Positions 33,862 to 43,195 of a DNA stretch of 64,000 nucleotides are shown piece by piece (within the stretch, counting starts at the first letter, position 1; every line of letters starts with the position of its first letter). The stretch lies in contig JAIRXQ010000043.1 in the NCBI GenBank assembly GCA_031268195.1, forward strand, positions 1-64,000, read 5' to 3'. Both the position numbers and the translations under genes were made by a program. Under the pieces are notes generated by a model that worked only from the letters and a program-made list of their open reading frames with translations, was not told the origin of the DNA and made no database searches. Origin of the DNA: Azoarcus sp. (GTDB lineage: Bacteria > Pseudomonadota > Gammaproteobacteria > Burkholderiales > Rhodocyclaceae).

Positions 33862-34581
33862 TCATAATCCGGTTCTCCTGCATTCCGGGGGGAGCTGGCT
33901 CCAGCGCCTGGAGCAGTATCTGTCTTTCACTCTCCTGACGCACCAGATGTCGCCGCATTCTTCCAGCTGCGTGCGCATGGCGTTGAGCTGTGAGATGGGG
34001 AAAGGCGGGCGCTCTGGCGGTGAGGTGTAGCCCGGCGGAGGAGGCCGCGGAGTGGGCGGAACCGGAGTGGGCGGAACCGGATCAGGTGGAATCGAATCAG
34101 GTGGGATCGAATCAGGTGGAATCGAATCAGGTGGAATCGAATCAGGTGGAATCGAATCAGGTGGGATCGAATCAGGTGGGATCGAATCAGGCGGAATCGA
34201 ATCAGGCGGAATCGAATCAGGCGGAATCGAATCAGGTGGAATCGAATCGGGCGGAATCGAATCGGTCGGGATCGAATCGGGCGGAATCGAATCGGTCGAC
34301 ACCGTATCGCCCGGCGGTATCACGTTTTTATCCGGCGTCATTCCGTACCAAACGACTCCCGCGATCAGCAAAAAAATGCCGACAATGAGCGCCAGGAGTA
34401 ATCCGGTTTTGCGTTGGGGCTGGATGGGGGCGTACCCGGAAATGTCTGGGCCATCGGGCGCTCGGGACTCCGAGACGGCGGCATCGGATGTTTGCGTTGC
34501 TGTGCGCAGCAGTGAGCCGCAATGTGGGCAGGATTTGTTGGGCCACGCCCCTAAATTGGAACCGCAGGATGTGCAATACAT
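33862..34581 (-). CDS. Single-pass zinc-ribbon protein with DSIPP repeats and Cys-rich C-terminal domain (trio gene 1)
   Basis: This 239-residue protein has the same architecture as its neighbour. It has an N-terminal zinc ribbon (YCTSCGSNLGAWPNKSCPHC), one membrane helix ('GLLLALIVGIFLLIAGVVWY'), about 15 copies of the pentapeptide DSIPP, a Pro-rich spacer, and the C-terminal domain 'AMRTQLEECGDIWCVRRVKD' with RYCSRRWSQLPPEC. The pentapeptide array is an extended rigid stalk that would lift the Cys domain away from the membrane. The two C-terminal domains align over about 38 residues with four shared Cys. This is the first gene of the trio; function unknown. Confidence 0.6.
   Translation of the reverse strand: MYCTSCGSNLGAWPNKSCPHCGSLLRTATQTSDAAVSESRAPDGPDISGYAPIQPQRKTGLLLALIVGIFLLIAGVVWYGMTPDKNVIPPGDTVSTDSIPPDSIPTDSIPPDSIPPDSIPPDSIPPDSIPPDSIPPDSIPPDSIPPDSIPPDSIPPDSIPPDSIPPDPVPPTPVPPTPRPPPPGYTSPPERPPFPISQLNAMRTQLEECGDIWCVRRVKDRYCSRRWSQLPPECRRTGL
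34078..34305 (-). repeat. 15-bp tandem repeats encoding (DSIPP)n
   Basis: About 15 units of a 15-base sequence (plus-strand form GAATCGAATCAGGTG and close variants) run without gaps. Third-position differences (T/C, A/G) mark older and newer copies. The array is in frame and codes for the pentapeptide stalk of the zinc-ribbon protein. Repeat number is likely to vary between strains. Confidence 0.9.
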
Positions 34582-34684
34582 GTTGTAAGGTTCGCCAAAG
34601 CCAAGTATTCGATAGGGTAATTATGCGCAACTCCGGGGGCGGAGGCGACCGTTTCGCGTTTGCACGGCCGCACGGGCGGGCGCT

Positions 34685-35353
34685 TTACGCCGCGTTCAGC
34701 GTCAGGATTTCCCACCCCCGCGCCTGTGCCTCACCCCGCAGTGTGTCGTCGGGATCGACCGCCACAGGATGCGTCACCCGTTGCAGCAACGGCAAATCGT
34801 TGTGCGAATCGCTGTAGAAGTGGCTGTGCGCGAAGCGCTCGAAGTTGAGGGCAAGTGACTCCAGCCAGGCTTCGACGCGGACAATCTTGCCTTCGCGGTA
34901 AGCGGGCACGCCGCGCGGTTTGCCGGTGAAGGCGCCGTTTTCCTGTGCTGGAACGGTGGCGATGAGGTGCGGGATGCCGAACTCCTGCGCGATCGGCCAG
35001 GTGACGAAACCGTTGGTGGCGGTCACGAGGGCGACGAGATCGCCGCATTCGAGGTGCCTGGCGACGAGCGCGCGCGCGGCGGGGCGGATCATTGGGCGGA
35101 TGTGGCGTTCCATATAGGTGCGGTGCCATGCGTCCAGTTTGGCGCGCGGCTGACGGGCGAGCGGTGCGAGCTGGAAGTCGAGGAATTCGTAGATGTCCAG
35201 CGTCCCGGCTTTGTATTGCTCGAAAAAGACGAGATGGCGTTTTTCCTGCGCGCTCGCATCGAGGACGCCTTCCTCGATCAGGAATTGTGTCCATGCCACG
35301 TCGGAATCGCCGGCAAGAAGCGTGTAGTCGAGATCGAAAAGAGCGAGATCCAT
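34685..35353 (-). CDS. HAD-family (SerB-like, HAD-IB) hydrolase
   Basis: The 222-residue phosphatase-type protein begins with the catalytic DLDYTLLAGDSD motif (nucleophile and acid Asp). It has a helical cap ('FFEQYKAGTLDIYEFLDFQL') and 'GDLVALVTATNGFVTWPIAQ' (motif II T). 'YSDSHNDLPLLQRVTHPVAV' provides the metal-binding SDSHND. It probably dephosphorylates a small phosphomonoester; the substrate is unclear. The ATG at 35351-35353 is used; a TTG at 35366-35368 is possible. It lies just behind hda, as in many betaproteobacteria. Confidence 0.88.
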   Translation of the reverse strand: MDLALFDLDYTLLAGDSDVAWTQFLIEEGVLDASAQEKRHLVFFEQYKAGTLDIYEFLDFQLAPLARQPRAKLDAWHRTYMERHIRPMIRPAARALVARHLECGDLVALVTATNGFVTWPIAQEFGIPHLIATVPAQENGAFTGKPRGVPAYREGKIVRVEAWLESLALNFERFAHSHFYSDSHNDLPLLQRVTHPVAVDPDDTLRGEAQARGWEILTLNAA

Positions 35354-35370
35354 GCGGGTGTGTGCCAAGG

Positions 35371-36057
35371 TCAGAGTTTTAGCCCCTCGCGCATGAGCTG
35401 GCGCAGCAGGGGCAGGGTGAGTGGGCGTTTGTGTTCGAGCGAGGCGCCATCCAGCGCCGCGACGGCCGCGGCCATGCTCGGCAGGTCGCGTTGTCCGTGA
35501 TGGAGCAGGAAGGCGACGATTTCATCGCTCAGCCGCAGGCCGCTGCGCTCGGCCAGGACGCGCAGGATGGCGGCGCGGGTGTCGTCATCGAGCGGGCGCG
35601 TCTCGAAGATCAGGCATTGCCCGATGCGGGTGCGCAGGTCTTCGCGTAGGGCCAGCTCGCGCGGTGCGACGGGGCCGGAGATGAGCAGCGTCTGTTCGTT
35701 GCGCCGGGCGCGGTTGAAGGCGTTGAAGAGCGCGATCTGCGCAGCGGCGTCGAGGCGCTCGGCATCGTCGATGGCGACGAGTGCATCGGCTTCGTCCGGC
35801 AGATTCGCCCCGACTTCGGCGGCGGCGAGGCAATACGCAGCCCGGCCGTTTTCTCGCGCCCGCGCGACGGCGGCGTGCAGCAAATGACTGCGGCCGCTGC
35901 CATGTGCGCCCCACAGGTACAGATGCGCGCCGGATGCGTCCGGGGCGCGCGCGGCAAGGCGGCTCAGGTGCGCGAGCAGTTCGGCGTTGTCACCGGCGAC
36001 AAAATTTTCCAGCATCGGCGGGCGATCCGGGCGCAGATCGAGGACGAGCTGCTTCAT
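35371..36057 (-). CDS. hda: DnaA-related regulatory protein Hda
   Basis: The 228-residue protein is a AAA+ relative of DnaA without its DNA-binding domain. It has 'MKQLVLDLRPDRPPMLENFV' with a clamp-binding QL-x-L-like start, HLYLWGAHGSGRSHLLHA (P-loop), DALVAIDDAERL (Walker B) and a sensor region. Hda binds the DnaN sliding clamp and promotes ATP hydrolysis by DnaA. The start ATG overlaps the stop of the AI-2E transporter gene (ATGA). Frames continuing upstream are shadows of that transporter. Confidence 0.9.
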   Translation of the reverse strand: MKQLVLDLRPDRPPMLENFVAGDNAELLAHLSRLAARAPDASGAHLYLWGAHGSGRSHLLHAAVARARENGRAAYCLAAAEVGANLPDEADALVAIDDAERLDAAAQIALFNAFNRARRNEQTLLISGPVAPRELALREDLRTRIGQCLIFETRPLDDDTRAAILRVLAERSGLRLSDEIVAFLLHHGQRDLPSMAAAVAALDGASLEHKRPLTLPLLRQLMREGLKL

Positions 36058-37211
36058 GCCGCGCCCTCGCCGTTGCCAGAGGCGGGTTCCGGGGGGATTT
36101 CCGGCGCGGCGGCGGGCGGATTGTCCCGCGCCGGGTTCGCGTTGCCGAGATAGACCGGGCTGGCGAACCACGCCCCGGCCACTTCGCGGATACCGACCAG
36201 CAGCGCCGCGCTTGCGGGCAGTGCCACCAGCACGCCGACGAAGCCGAACAGTTGCCCGAACGCCATCAGCGCGAAGATCACCGCCAGCGGATGCAGACCG
36301 ATGCGCTCGCCCACGAGATAGGGCGTCAGCACGAAACTCTCGATCACCTGCCCGATGCCATACACCACGGCGACGCCGACGAGCGGCTCCCAGCCGCTGC
36401 CTTGCAGCAGCGCGGTCAGCACGGCGAGCAGCAGTCCGCCCATGTAACCAGCATAAGGGATGAAGATCAGCAGCCCGGTCAATACGCCGACTGGCAAGGC
36501 GAAATGGATGCCTGCCAGCCACAGGCCGATGCTGTAGTACACCGCGAGCAGCGCCATCACCGACAGTTGTCCCCGGCAGAACTGCGCCAGCACGCAGTCG
36601 ATCTCGCGGGCGATGCGTTGCGTGCGCGGCAGCCACGGACGCGGCAGCATACGCGCAGAGGCGGTGATGAGGCGCGGCCATTCTTGCAGCAGGTAGAACG
36701 CAACGACCGGAATCAGGACCAGATCGATGAATACGCCAGCGATCGCCAGCCCGCTCTTGCCGATGCGGCCGAGCACGACCGGAAGCAGGTCTTGTGCGCC
36801 GTCGCGGAATGGCGCGAGCCACGCCTGAAACTGGCTGGCGTCGAGGCGCAGGGCGAGGTCGAACCGTTCAGCGAGCCAGGGGCTCAGGCGCTGGTTGAAC
36901 AGATCGAGCAGCGTCGGCAGCCGTTGCGCCAGCATCAGCCCCTCGCGGTAGAGCACGGGCAGCAAAATGAGGACGAGGGCGGCGATGACGAGGCTGACTG
37001 CGGCCATCACGATCAGTACCGCTGCGGGTCGCGGCAGTTTGCGGCGCACGAGCGCATCCGCCGCCGGGTTGCACAGATAGGCGAACACGGCGGCAAGTGC
37101 GAACGGCGCGAGAATGGGCGCGAGCAGCCAGAGCAGGGCGGCCAGCGCCAGCGCGAGTCCCGCCCAGGCGACGGTTTGCAGACGAGGGGGGAGAGCAGGG
37201 GACGTTTTCAA
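36054..37211 (-). CDS. AI-2E/PerM-family transporter
   Basis: This 385-residue inner membrane protein has about eight helices: hydrophobic pairs near residues 10-50 and 55-80, a soluble loop (~90-140), then helices from ~150 to 350. Family blocks are 'PFALAAVFAYLCNPAADALV', 'LPVGVLTGLLIFIPYAGYMG' and 'LVGERIGLHPLAVIFALMAF'. Members of this family are permeases of uncertain substrate (AI-2 export or Na/H exchange in some). It is divergent from purM and leads the transporter-hda-HAD operon. Confidence 0.88.
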   Translation of the reverse strand: MKTSPALPPRLQTVAWAGLALALAALLWLLAPILAPFALAAVFAYLCNPAADALVRRKLPRPAAVLIVMAAVSLVIAALVLILLPVLYREGLMLAQRLPTLLDLFNQRLSPWLAERFDLALRLDASQFQAWLAPFRDGAQDLLPVVLGRIGKSGLAIAGVFIDLVLIPVVAFYLLQEWPRLITASARMLPRPWLPRTQRIAREIDCVLAQFCRGQLSVMALLAVYYSIGLWLAGIHFALPVGVLTGLLIFIPYAGYMGGLLLAVLTALLQGSGWEPLVGVAVVYGIGQVIESFVLTPYLVGERIGLHPLAVIFALMAFGQLFGFVGVLVALPASAALLVGIREVAGAWFASPVYLGNANPARDNPPAAAPEIPPEPASGNGEGAA

Positions 37212-37322
37212 GTAAAATCGCCGATTTACGCGGGCAATGCCCGCGCCGCAAAACCCTGAATGTAGCCACTTGGCGGCGCGGCCTCAAGCGCCGCGTCTCA
37301 ACTATTTGTCAAAGGAACGGCC

Positions 37323-38381
37323 TTGAGCGCCCAACCATTTTCCCAATCTCCGCTTTCCTACCGCGATGCGGGCGTCGATATCGAAGCCGGCGATGCGCTG
37401 GTCGACCGCATCAAACCTTTCGCCAAAAAGACGATGCGCCCCGAAGTGCTCGGCGGCATCGGCGGGTTTGGCGCGCTGTTCGGACTGTCCGGCAAATACC
37501 GCGAGCCGGTGCTCGTCTCCGGCACCGACGGCGTCGGCACCAAGCTGAAGCTCGCGTTTGCGCTCAACAAGCACGACACCGTGGGACAGGATCTGGTGGC
37601 GATGAGCGTCAACGATATCCTCGTGCAGGGCGCGGAACCGCTGTTTTTCCTCGATTACTTCGCCTGCGGCAAGCTTGACGTCGACACGGCGGCCACCGTG
37701 GTCAAGGGCATCGCGCAAGGTTGTGAGCTTGCCGGATGCGCCTTGATCGGCGGCGAAACCGCCGAGATGCCGGGCATGTACCCCGCAGGCGAGTACGACC
37801 TCGCGGGCTTCGCCGTCGGTGCGGTGGAGAAAAGCGAACTCATCGACGGCGCCAACATCGCTCCCGGCGACGTGGTGCTCGGCCTCGCCTCCAGTGGCGC
37901 GCATTCCAACGGCTATTCGCTGATCCGCAGAATCATTGAAGTTGCCCAACCCGAGTTCGCCGCCGATTTTCATGGCCGTTCTTTGGGAGATGCCTTGCTT
38001 GCCCCGACACGTATCTATGTCAAGCCGCTGCTCGCCGTGTTTCGCGAACTGCCCGGCGCGGTGAAAGGGTTGGCCCACATTACCGGCGGCGGCCTCACCG
38101 AAAACGTGCCGCGCATCCTCGCTGCGGGCCTCGTCGCCCGCATCGATGCCCAAAGCTGGCCGCTGCCGCCACTTTTCCAGTGGTTGCAGGCGGCGGGCAA
38201 GATCGAGCAACCGGAAATGTACCGCGTCTTCAACTGCGGCATCGGCATGGTCGTGATCGTGGCCGAGCAGGATGCCGAAGCGGTGTCGGCGCGGCTTGCG
38301 CAGGCCGGGGAGACGGTTTATCGCATTGGGAAGATCGACCGCTGCGAGGAAGGGGAAGCGCAGACGATCGTGAAGCCATAG
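37323..38381 (+). CDS. purM: Phosphoribosylformylglycinamidine cyclo-ligase PurM
   Basis: The 352-residue AIR synthetase has '[20 protein letters not shown]', '[20 protein letters not shown]', '[20 protein letters not shown]', '[20 protein letters not shown]' and '[18 protein letters not shown]'. It closes the imidazole ring in purine synthesis. The start is TTG at 37323, nine bases behind AAAGGA; no better ATG exists in frame. It is divergent from the AI-2E transporter, as usual in betaproteobacteria. Confidence 0.96.
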   Translation: MSAQPFSQSPLSYRDAGVDIEAGDALVDRIKPFAKKTMRPEVLGGIGGFGALFGLSGKYREPVLVSGTDGVGTKLKLAFALNKHDTVGQDLVAMSVNDILVQGAEPLFFLDYFACGKLDVDTAATVVKGIAQGCELAGCALIGGETAEMPGMYPAGEYDLAGFAVGAVEKSELIDGANIAPGDVVLGLASSGAHSNGYSLIRRIIEVAQPEFAADFHGRSLGDALLAPTRIYVKPLLAVFRELPGAVKGLAHITGGGLTENVPRILAAGLVARIDAQSWPLPPLFQWLQAAGKIEQPEMYRVFNCGIGMVVIVAEQDAEAVSARLAQAGETVYRIGKIDRCEEGEAQTIVKP

Positions 38382-38637
38382 CAGATGATCTGACTGGCTG
38401 ATGCCTCTTATCGAGCGCGGCGGGTGCGGGCCGGGCAATTTCGTTTTTTCAGTCTATGCGTGTACGGTATGATTATCGCAATAAGGAACCGGGCGAGGCG
38501 GCTTCACGCCCGCAGCTAAGGTTTCCATACAATCTTATACATATTCGTTTGCCAATACGGGTATGGTGCTGAAGTTGACTCGTTGACTCTATTCAACTTA
38601 CCCAACCTACTCAACCTATCCAACTGGAGTTTGCTTC

Positions 38638-39753
38638 ATGTCTCTCCGCCGTCCACTGATTGCGCTTTTATGCGTTGCCGGTCTGGCGGGGTTGGGGGTG
38701 TTCGCTTGGCGCGCCAACGGTTTGCTGGCCTCGTCCCCCGCGGTGGCGGAGGCGACGGACGCCGCCGCGGCGCCCGCTGCGGCAGCGAGTCAGCCCGCGG
38801 TGCTGGTGGAGGCGGCGACGGTCGAGGCGCGCACGCTCATCGACGATGTGGCGGCGGTGGGAACGCTGGTTTCCAATCAGTCTGTCGTGCTGCACCCGGA
38901 AGTGGCGGGGCGCGTGGCGGCGATTCGCTTTCGCGACGGCGGCATGGTGAAAAAGGGCGATGTGTTGATCGAACTGGATTCCGCCGTGCAGTCCGCCGAG
39001 CTCCAGCAGGCGCGGGCGGAGCTGACGCTGGCCGAGGCCAACGCGCGCCGCGTCGAGGATTTGTTCGCGCAGAAATTCGTCAGCAGTAGCGCGCGGGACG
39101 AAGCCGCCTCCCGGCTGGAGGTGGCACGCGCGGCGCTGGCGCTCAAACGTGCGCATTTGGGGCGCACCCGCGTGCGTGCGCCGTTCGACGGCATCGTCGG
39201 CATCCGCAAGGTGAGCGTGGGCGATTACGTCAAGGATAGCGACGCGCTCATCAATATCGAGGATATCGCCACCCTCAAACTCGATTTCCGCCTGCCCGAA
39301 ATCTATCTGAGCCGCCTGCGTCCGGGGCAGGCACTGGAAGTGACCAGCGATGTGACGCCGGGCGAAGCCTTCCCCGCCACGATCGATGCCATCGATCCGA
39401 TGGTCGACGCCGAGGGCCGTGCGGTGCTGCTGCGGGCGCGGCTCGACAACGCGCGCGGCCACCTGCGTCCCGGCGTGTTCGCGCGCGTGAAGGTACTGGT
39501 CGAACAACGCGACGGTGTGTTGCTGGTGCCGGAGGCGGCGCTGATTCCCGCCCCCGGTCAGACGCAATACCTCTACCGGGTCGAGGATGGGCACGCACAC
39601 CGCATCGAAGTGCAAACCGGCGTGCGCCGCGCCACCGAGGTTGAAATCGTCCGCGGCATCAAGCCCGGCGACCGCATCGTGATCGCGGGCCAGATCAAGC
39701 TGCGCGACGGTGCGCCGGTGTCGGTGGCGCGCCCGGTCGCAGCTTCGGACTAG
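38638..39753 (+). CDS. RND efflux periplasmic adaptor (MFP) subunit
   Basis: The 371-residue adaptor has an N-terminal membrane or signal helix ('LIALLCVAGLAGLGVFAWRA'). The barrel-sandwich hybrid half-motifs are 'VVLHPEVAGRVAAIRFRDGG' and 'RTRVRAPFDGIVGIRKVSVG', with a coiled-coil hairpin of about 60 residues between them. A beta-barrel and membrane-proximal domain ('VLLVPEAALIPAPGQTQYLY') follow. It links the permease to an outer membrane channel, which is not encoded here. It is 12 bases upstream of the permease gene. Confidence 0.92.
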   Translation: MSLRRPLIALLCVAGLAGLGVFAWRANGLLASSPAVAEATDAAAAPAAAASQPAVLVEAATVEARTLIDDVAAVGTLVSNQSVVLHPEVAGRVAAIRFRDGGMVKKGDVLIELDSAVQSAELQQARAELTLAEANARRVEDLFAQKFVSSSARDEAASRLEVARAALALKRAHLGRTRVRAPFDGIVGIRKVSVGDYVKDSDALINIEDIATLKLDFRLPEIYLSRLRPGQALEVTSDVTPGEAFPATIDAIDPMVDAEGRAVLLRARLDNARGHLRPGVFARVKVLVEQRDGVLLVPEAALIPAPGQTQYLYRVEDGHAHRIEVQTGVRRATEVEIVRGIKPGDRIVIAGQIKLRDGAPVSVARPVAASD

Positions 39754-39765
39754 GCGCGCGGCATC

Positions 39766-42700
39766 ATGGTCCTCTCCGAGATCTGCATCAAGCGTCCGGT
39801 GTTCGCCACCGTGCTGTCGCTGATGGTGCTGCTCGTCGGGTTGATGTCGTACTCGCGCCTGACGGTGCGCGAATATCCGAACATCGATGAGCCCATCGTC
39901 ACCGTCGATACCGTCTACACCGGCGCGAGCGCCGAGATCGTGGAGTCGAGCGTCACCAAAATCCTTGAGGATTCGCTCGCGGGCATCGAGGGTGTCGACG
40001 TTCTGTCTTCGATCAGCCGGTCCGAGCGCAGCCAGATCACGGTGCGCTTTCGCATCGAGCGCGACGCCGACAGCGCCGCCGCCGATGTGCGTGACCGCGT
40101 CTCCCGCGTGCGGCGGCGGTTGCCGGACGACATCGAGGAGCCTGTGATCGCCAAAGTGGAAGCCGACGCCAACCCGATCATCTGGCTTGCGTTCTCCTAC
40201 GAACAGGCCGAGGGCGAGCGGGTCAGCGATACCGAGGCGCTGCGCATCCAGATGGAGATGAGCGACATTGCCAATCGCATCATCAAGCCGCGCTTGCAAA
40301 CCCTCTCCGGCGCGGCGGACGCGCGCATCTATGGTGAGCGCCGCTACGCGATGCGCATCTGGCTCGACCGCGCGCGGCTGGCTGCGTTCGGCCTGACGCC
40401 GCAGGATGTGGAGGAGGCCATCACGCGCCAGAACGTCGAACTGCCCGCCGGACGCATCGAGAGCCGTGCGCGCGAATTCGAGGTGGTGGCGCACACCGAT
40501 CTCTCCGAACCTGCGCAGTTCGAGGCCGTAGTGGTGCGGCAGGCGAACACCCCCGGCAGCTATCCGGTGCGCATCCGCGACGTGGGGCGAGTGGAGGTTG
40601 CGCCGGTCAATCTGCGCAGTACCGTGCGTTTCATGGGGCAGCCGTCGATTTCGCTTGGGCTCATCAAGCAATCGACCGCCAATCCGCTCGACCTGAAGCG
40701 CGAACTCATCAAGATGCTGCCGGATCTGGAGGCGGAACTGCCGCGCTGGATGAAGATGACCATCACCAACGATTCGACGGTGTTCATCGAGCGCTCCATT
40801 TCCGCCGTGTTCCACACCATTTGGGAAGCGGTGCTGCTGGTGGCGGTGGTGTGCCTGTTTTTCCTGCGCAACTGGCGCGCCATGCTGGTGCCGCTGGTGA
40901 CGATTCCAGTGTCGCTGGTCGGGGCGTTTACGCTGATGCACGCCTTCGATTTCTCGGTCAATACGCTCACGCTACTCGCGCTGGTGCTGGCGATCGGGTT
41001 GGTAGTGGACGATGCCATCGTCGTGCTGGAGAACATTTTCCGTCACATCGAAGCCGGTATGCCACGCCGCGAGGCCGCTTTCAAGGGCGCGCAAGAAATC
41101 GGTTTCGCGGTGGTGGCGATGACGATTACGCTGGCCGCCGTTTACGCGCCGGTCGCGTTCATGACCGGGCGCACGGGTAAATTGTTCATCGAATTCGCGC
41201 TCACGCTCTCCGGCGCGGTGCTGGTGTCCGGCTTCGTTGCGCTGACGCTCTCCCCGATGATGTGTTCGCAGCTGCTGCGCCACGAAACCCGTCACGGCGC
41301 GCTCTACAATGCCATCGAGCGTTTTCTGGCGTGGGCGATCGCAGGCTACCGCCGCGCGCTCACGGCGATGCTCGGACGGCGCTGGATGGTGCTCGCCGCG
41401 TTCGCGGCGGTCGCGGGCGTGGCGCTGCTGCTGCTCGGCCAGATGAAATCCGAACTCTCGCCGGTGGAGGATCGCGGCCGCATCATGGTGCAGTTCCGGG
41501 GGCCGGAGGGCGCGACCATCGACTACATGACGTATTACGCGGGCCAGATCAGCGACGTTTTCGCCGCCACGCCCTACGCCGACGGCTATCAGGTGATGGC
41601 GGGTAGCCCCACGGTGTCGCAGGGGCGCAGCTTCATCAGCTTCGTCGACTGGTCGGAGCGCCCGCTCAAGACGACCGAGATTGCGGAAGCCATGCAATCG
41701 CGTCTCAAAGCCATCACCGGCATCAACGCCTATCCGATCCTGCCCGCCGCCTTCGGGCAAAGCCCGCGCACGCGCCCGGTGAGTTTCGTCATTGCCTCGT
41801 CGGGTTCGTGGGACGAACTCGCGCGCGTCACCGACGCCATGCTGGAGGCGATGCGCGGGCATCCGGGGTTCGTCGCGCCGGATACCGATCTCGAACTCAC
41901 CAAGCCGGAACTGGCGGTGTCCGTCGACCGCGACAAAGCCTCCGATCTGGGTATCTCCATCGATGTCATTGGCCATACGCTGGAGACTATGCTCGGCGGG
42001 CGGCAGGTGACGCGCTACAAGAAAAACGCTGAGCAATACGACGTGATGGTGCAGGTCGATGCCAGCGACCGCACCGATCCGCGTGACATCCGCGACATCT
42101 TCGTGCGCGGCAAGGGCGGGCAGATGGTGCCGCTCTCCAATCTCGTGGAAGTGAAAGAAACCGTCAGTCCGCGAGAACTCAATCATTTCGGCCAGCGCCG
42201 CGCCGTGACGATTACCGCCAACCTTACGCCCGACTTCGCGCTCGGCGAAGCGCTCGACTGGATGAACGCCACGGCCGCGCGCATTCTGCCCTCCGGTTAT
42301 TCCACCGACTACGACGGCATGTCGCGCGAATTCAAAACCAGTTCGGCCAGCCTCGCACTCACCTTCGTGCTCGCGCTCGCCTTCATCTACCTCGTGCTCT
42401 CGGCGCAGTTCGAGAGCTTCCGCGATCCCTTCATCATCATGCTCACCGTACCGCTGTCGATGGCGGGCGCACTCGGCGCGCTATGGGCGAGCGGCGGCAC
42501 GCTCAACGTCTACAGCCAGATCGGACTCGTCACCCTGATCGGCCTGATTACCAAGCACGGCATCCTCATCATCGAATTCGCCAACCAGCTGCGTACCACG
42601 GGCAAGGATGCTTTCGCGGCGGTGATCGAAGCCGCCGTACTGCGCCTGCGCCCCATCCTGATGACCACCGGCGCGATGGTGCTCGGCTCCGTACCGCTGG

Positions 42701-42930
42701 CGCTCGCTCGCGGCGCGGGCGCGGAGAGTCGTCAACAAATTGGCTGGGTGATCGTCGGCGGACTCCTGCTCGGGACGTTTTTCACGCTCTTTGTCGTGCC
42801 CACCGTCTACACGCTGATTGCGCGGACTCAGCACAAACCGATCGCTGCGGCGCCCACCGCTGAAGGCGCTCCGTCCCCTCTGAGCGGGCAGCTCGAATGT
42901 GCGCCTGACAGCGCCAATGGACAGGGTTGA
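39766..42930 (+). CDS. RND (HAE1-type) efflux permease
   Basis: The 1054-residue proton-driven pump has twelve membrane helices in two halves and two large periplasmic loops. It has 'VFATVLSLMVLLVGLMSYSR' at helix 1, 'LALVLAIGLVVDDAIVVLEN' with the proton-relay Asp-Asp (helix 4), and GPEGATIDYM and Pro-rich loops. The final helices include 'GLVTLIGLITKHGILIIEFA' and 'LLLGTFFTLFVVPTVYTLIA'. Together with the adaptor it should export drugs, dyes or detergents. The C-terminal tail is unrelated to a second short copy of this 3' region at 50.66 kb. Confidence 0.93.
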   Translation: MVLSEICIKRPVFATVLSLMVLLVGLMSYSRLTVREYPNIDEPIVTVDTVYTGASAEIVESSVTKILEDSLAGIEGVDVLSSISRSERSQITVRFRIERDADSAAADVRDRVSRVRRRLPDDIEEPVIAKVEADANPIIWLAFSYEQAEGERVSDTEALRIQMEMSDIANRIIKPRLQTLSGAADARIYGERRYAMRIWLDRARLAAFGLTPQDVEEAITRQNVELPAGRIESRAREFEVVAHTDLSEPAQFEAVVVRQANTPGSYPVRIRDVGRVEVAPVNLRSTVRFMGQPSISLGLIKQSTANPLDLKRELIKMLPDLEAELPRWMKMTITNDSTVFIERSISAVFHTIWEAVLLVAVVCLFFLRNWRAMLVPLVTIPVSLVGAFTLMHAFDFSVNTLTLLALVLAIGLVVDDAIVVLENIFRHIEAGMPRREAAFKGAQEIGFAVVAMTITLAAVYAPVAFMTGRTGKLFIEFALTLSGAVLVSGFVALTLSPMMCSQLLRHETRHGALYNAIERFLAWAIAGYRRALTAMLGRRWMVLAAFAAVAGVALLLLGQMKSELSPVEDRGRIMVQFRGPEGATIDYMTYYAGQISDVFAATPYADGYQVMAGSPTVSQGRSFISFVDWSERPLKTTEIAEAMQSRLKAITGINAYPILPAAFGQSPRTRPVSFVIASSGSWDELARVTDAMLEAMRGHPGFVAPDTDLELTKPELAVSVDRDKASDLGISIDVIGHTLETMLGGRQVTRYKKNAEQYDVMVQVDASDRTDPRDIRDIFVRGKGGQMVPLSNLVEVKETVSPRELNHFGQRRAVTITANLTPDFALGEALDWMNATAARILPSGYSTDYDGMSREFKTSSASLALTFVLALAFIYLVLSAQFESFRDPFIIMLTVPLSMAGALGALWASGGTLNVYSQIGLVTLIGLITKHGILIIEFANQLRTTGKDAFAAVIEAAVLRLRPILMTTGAMVLGSVPLALARGAGAESRQQIGWVIVGGLLLGTFFTLFVVPTVYTLIARTQHKPIAAAPTAEGAPSPLSGQLECAPDSANGQG

Positions 42931-42932
42931 AA

Positions 42933-42958
42933 ACCTGGGCTTATTACCTGGGCTTATT
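42933..42958 (+). repeat. 13-bp perfect tandem duplication after the RND permease
   Basis: Two exact copies of ACCTGGGCTTATT (42933-42945, 42946-42958) begin three bases after the permease stop. They lie at the left edge of the accessory region. Confidence 0.95.
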
Positions 42959-43037
42959 GTTTCTGTAGCAAATTCGCTTGTTGCGTGGTTCCAATCGTGA
43001 CGCCGTTCGTTGTATTACAGCGCGCCTGGAGGTTGTC

Positions 43038-43148
43038 ATGAGTCATACAACATGCCCAAAATGTGGCGCCTTTATGCTGAACATAATCTATGGGTATCCT
43101 TCAGAAGAAGCGATGCAAAGTGCGGCTGCGGATGACATTGGACTTTAG
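43038..43148 (+). pseudogene. Truncated small CPxCG zinc-ribbon protein
   Basis: A GGAGG box seven bases before the ATG starts a 36-residue frame: MSHTTCPKCGAFML, then IIYGYPSEEAMQSAAADDIG, Leu and stop. Small proteins that I recall begin CPxCG...P-I-x-Y-G-Y-P and continue with a second CPxCG pair after G-G-C. Here the chain stops just before that second half. It is probably a truncated member of that family. Confidence 0.5.
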
Positions 43149-43195
43149 CATAGCAAATTCATTTGGCAATATACATAATCAAAAAATGAAACAGA

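Noticed and set aside
34078-34305. Regular repeats that could suggest a CRISPR array
   Set aside because: Units are contiguous 15-mers without spacers and are in frame within a protein, so they are a coding tandem repeat.
38668-40941. A 757-codon minus-strand open frame
   Set aside because: It lies antisense to the RND adaptor and permease; no motif and typical shadow composition.
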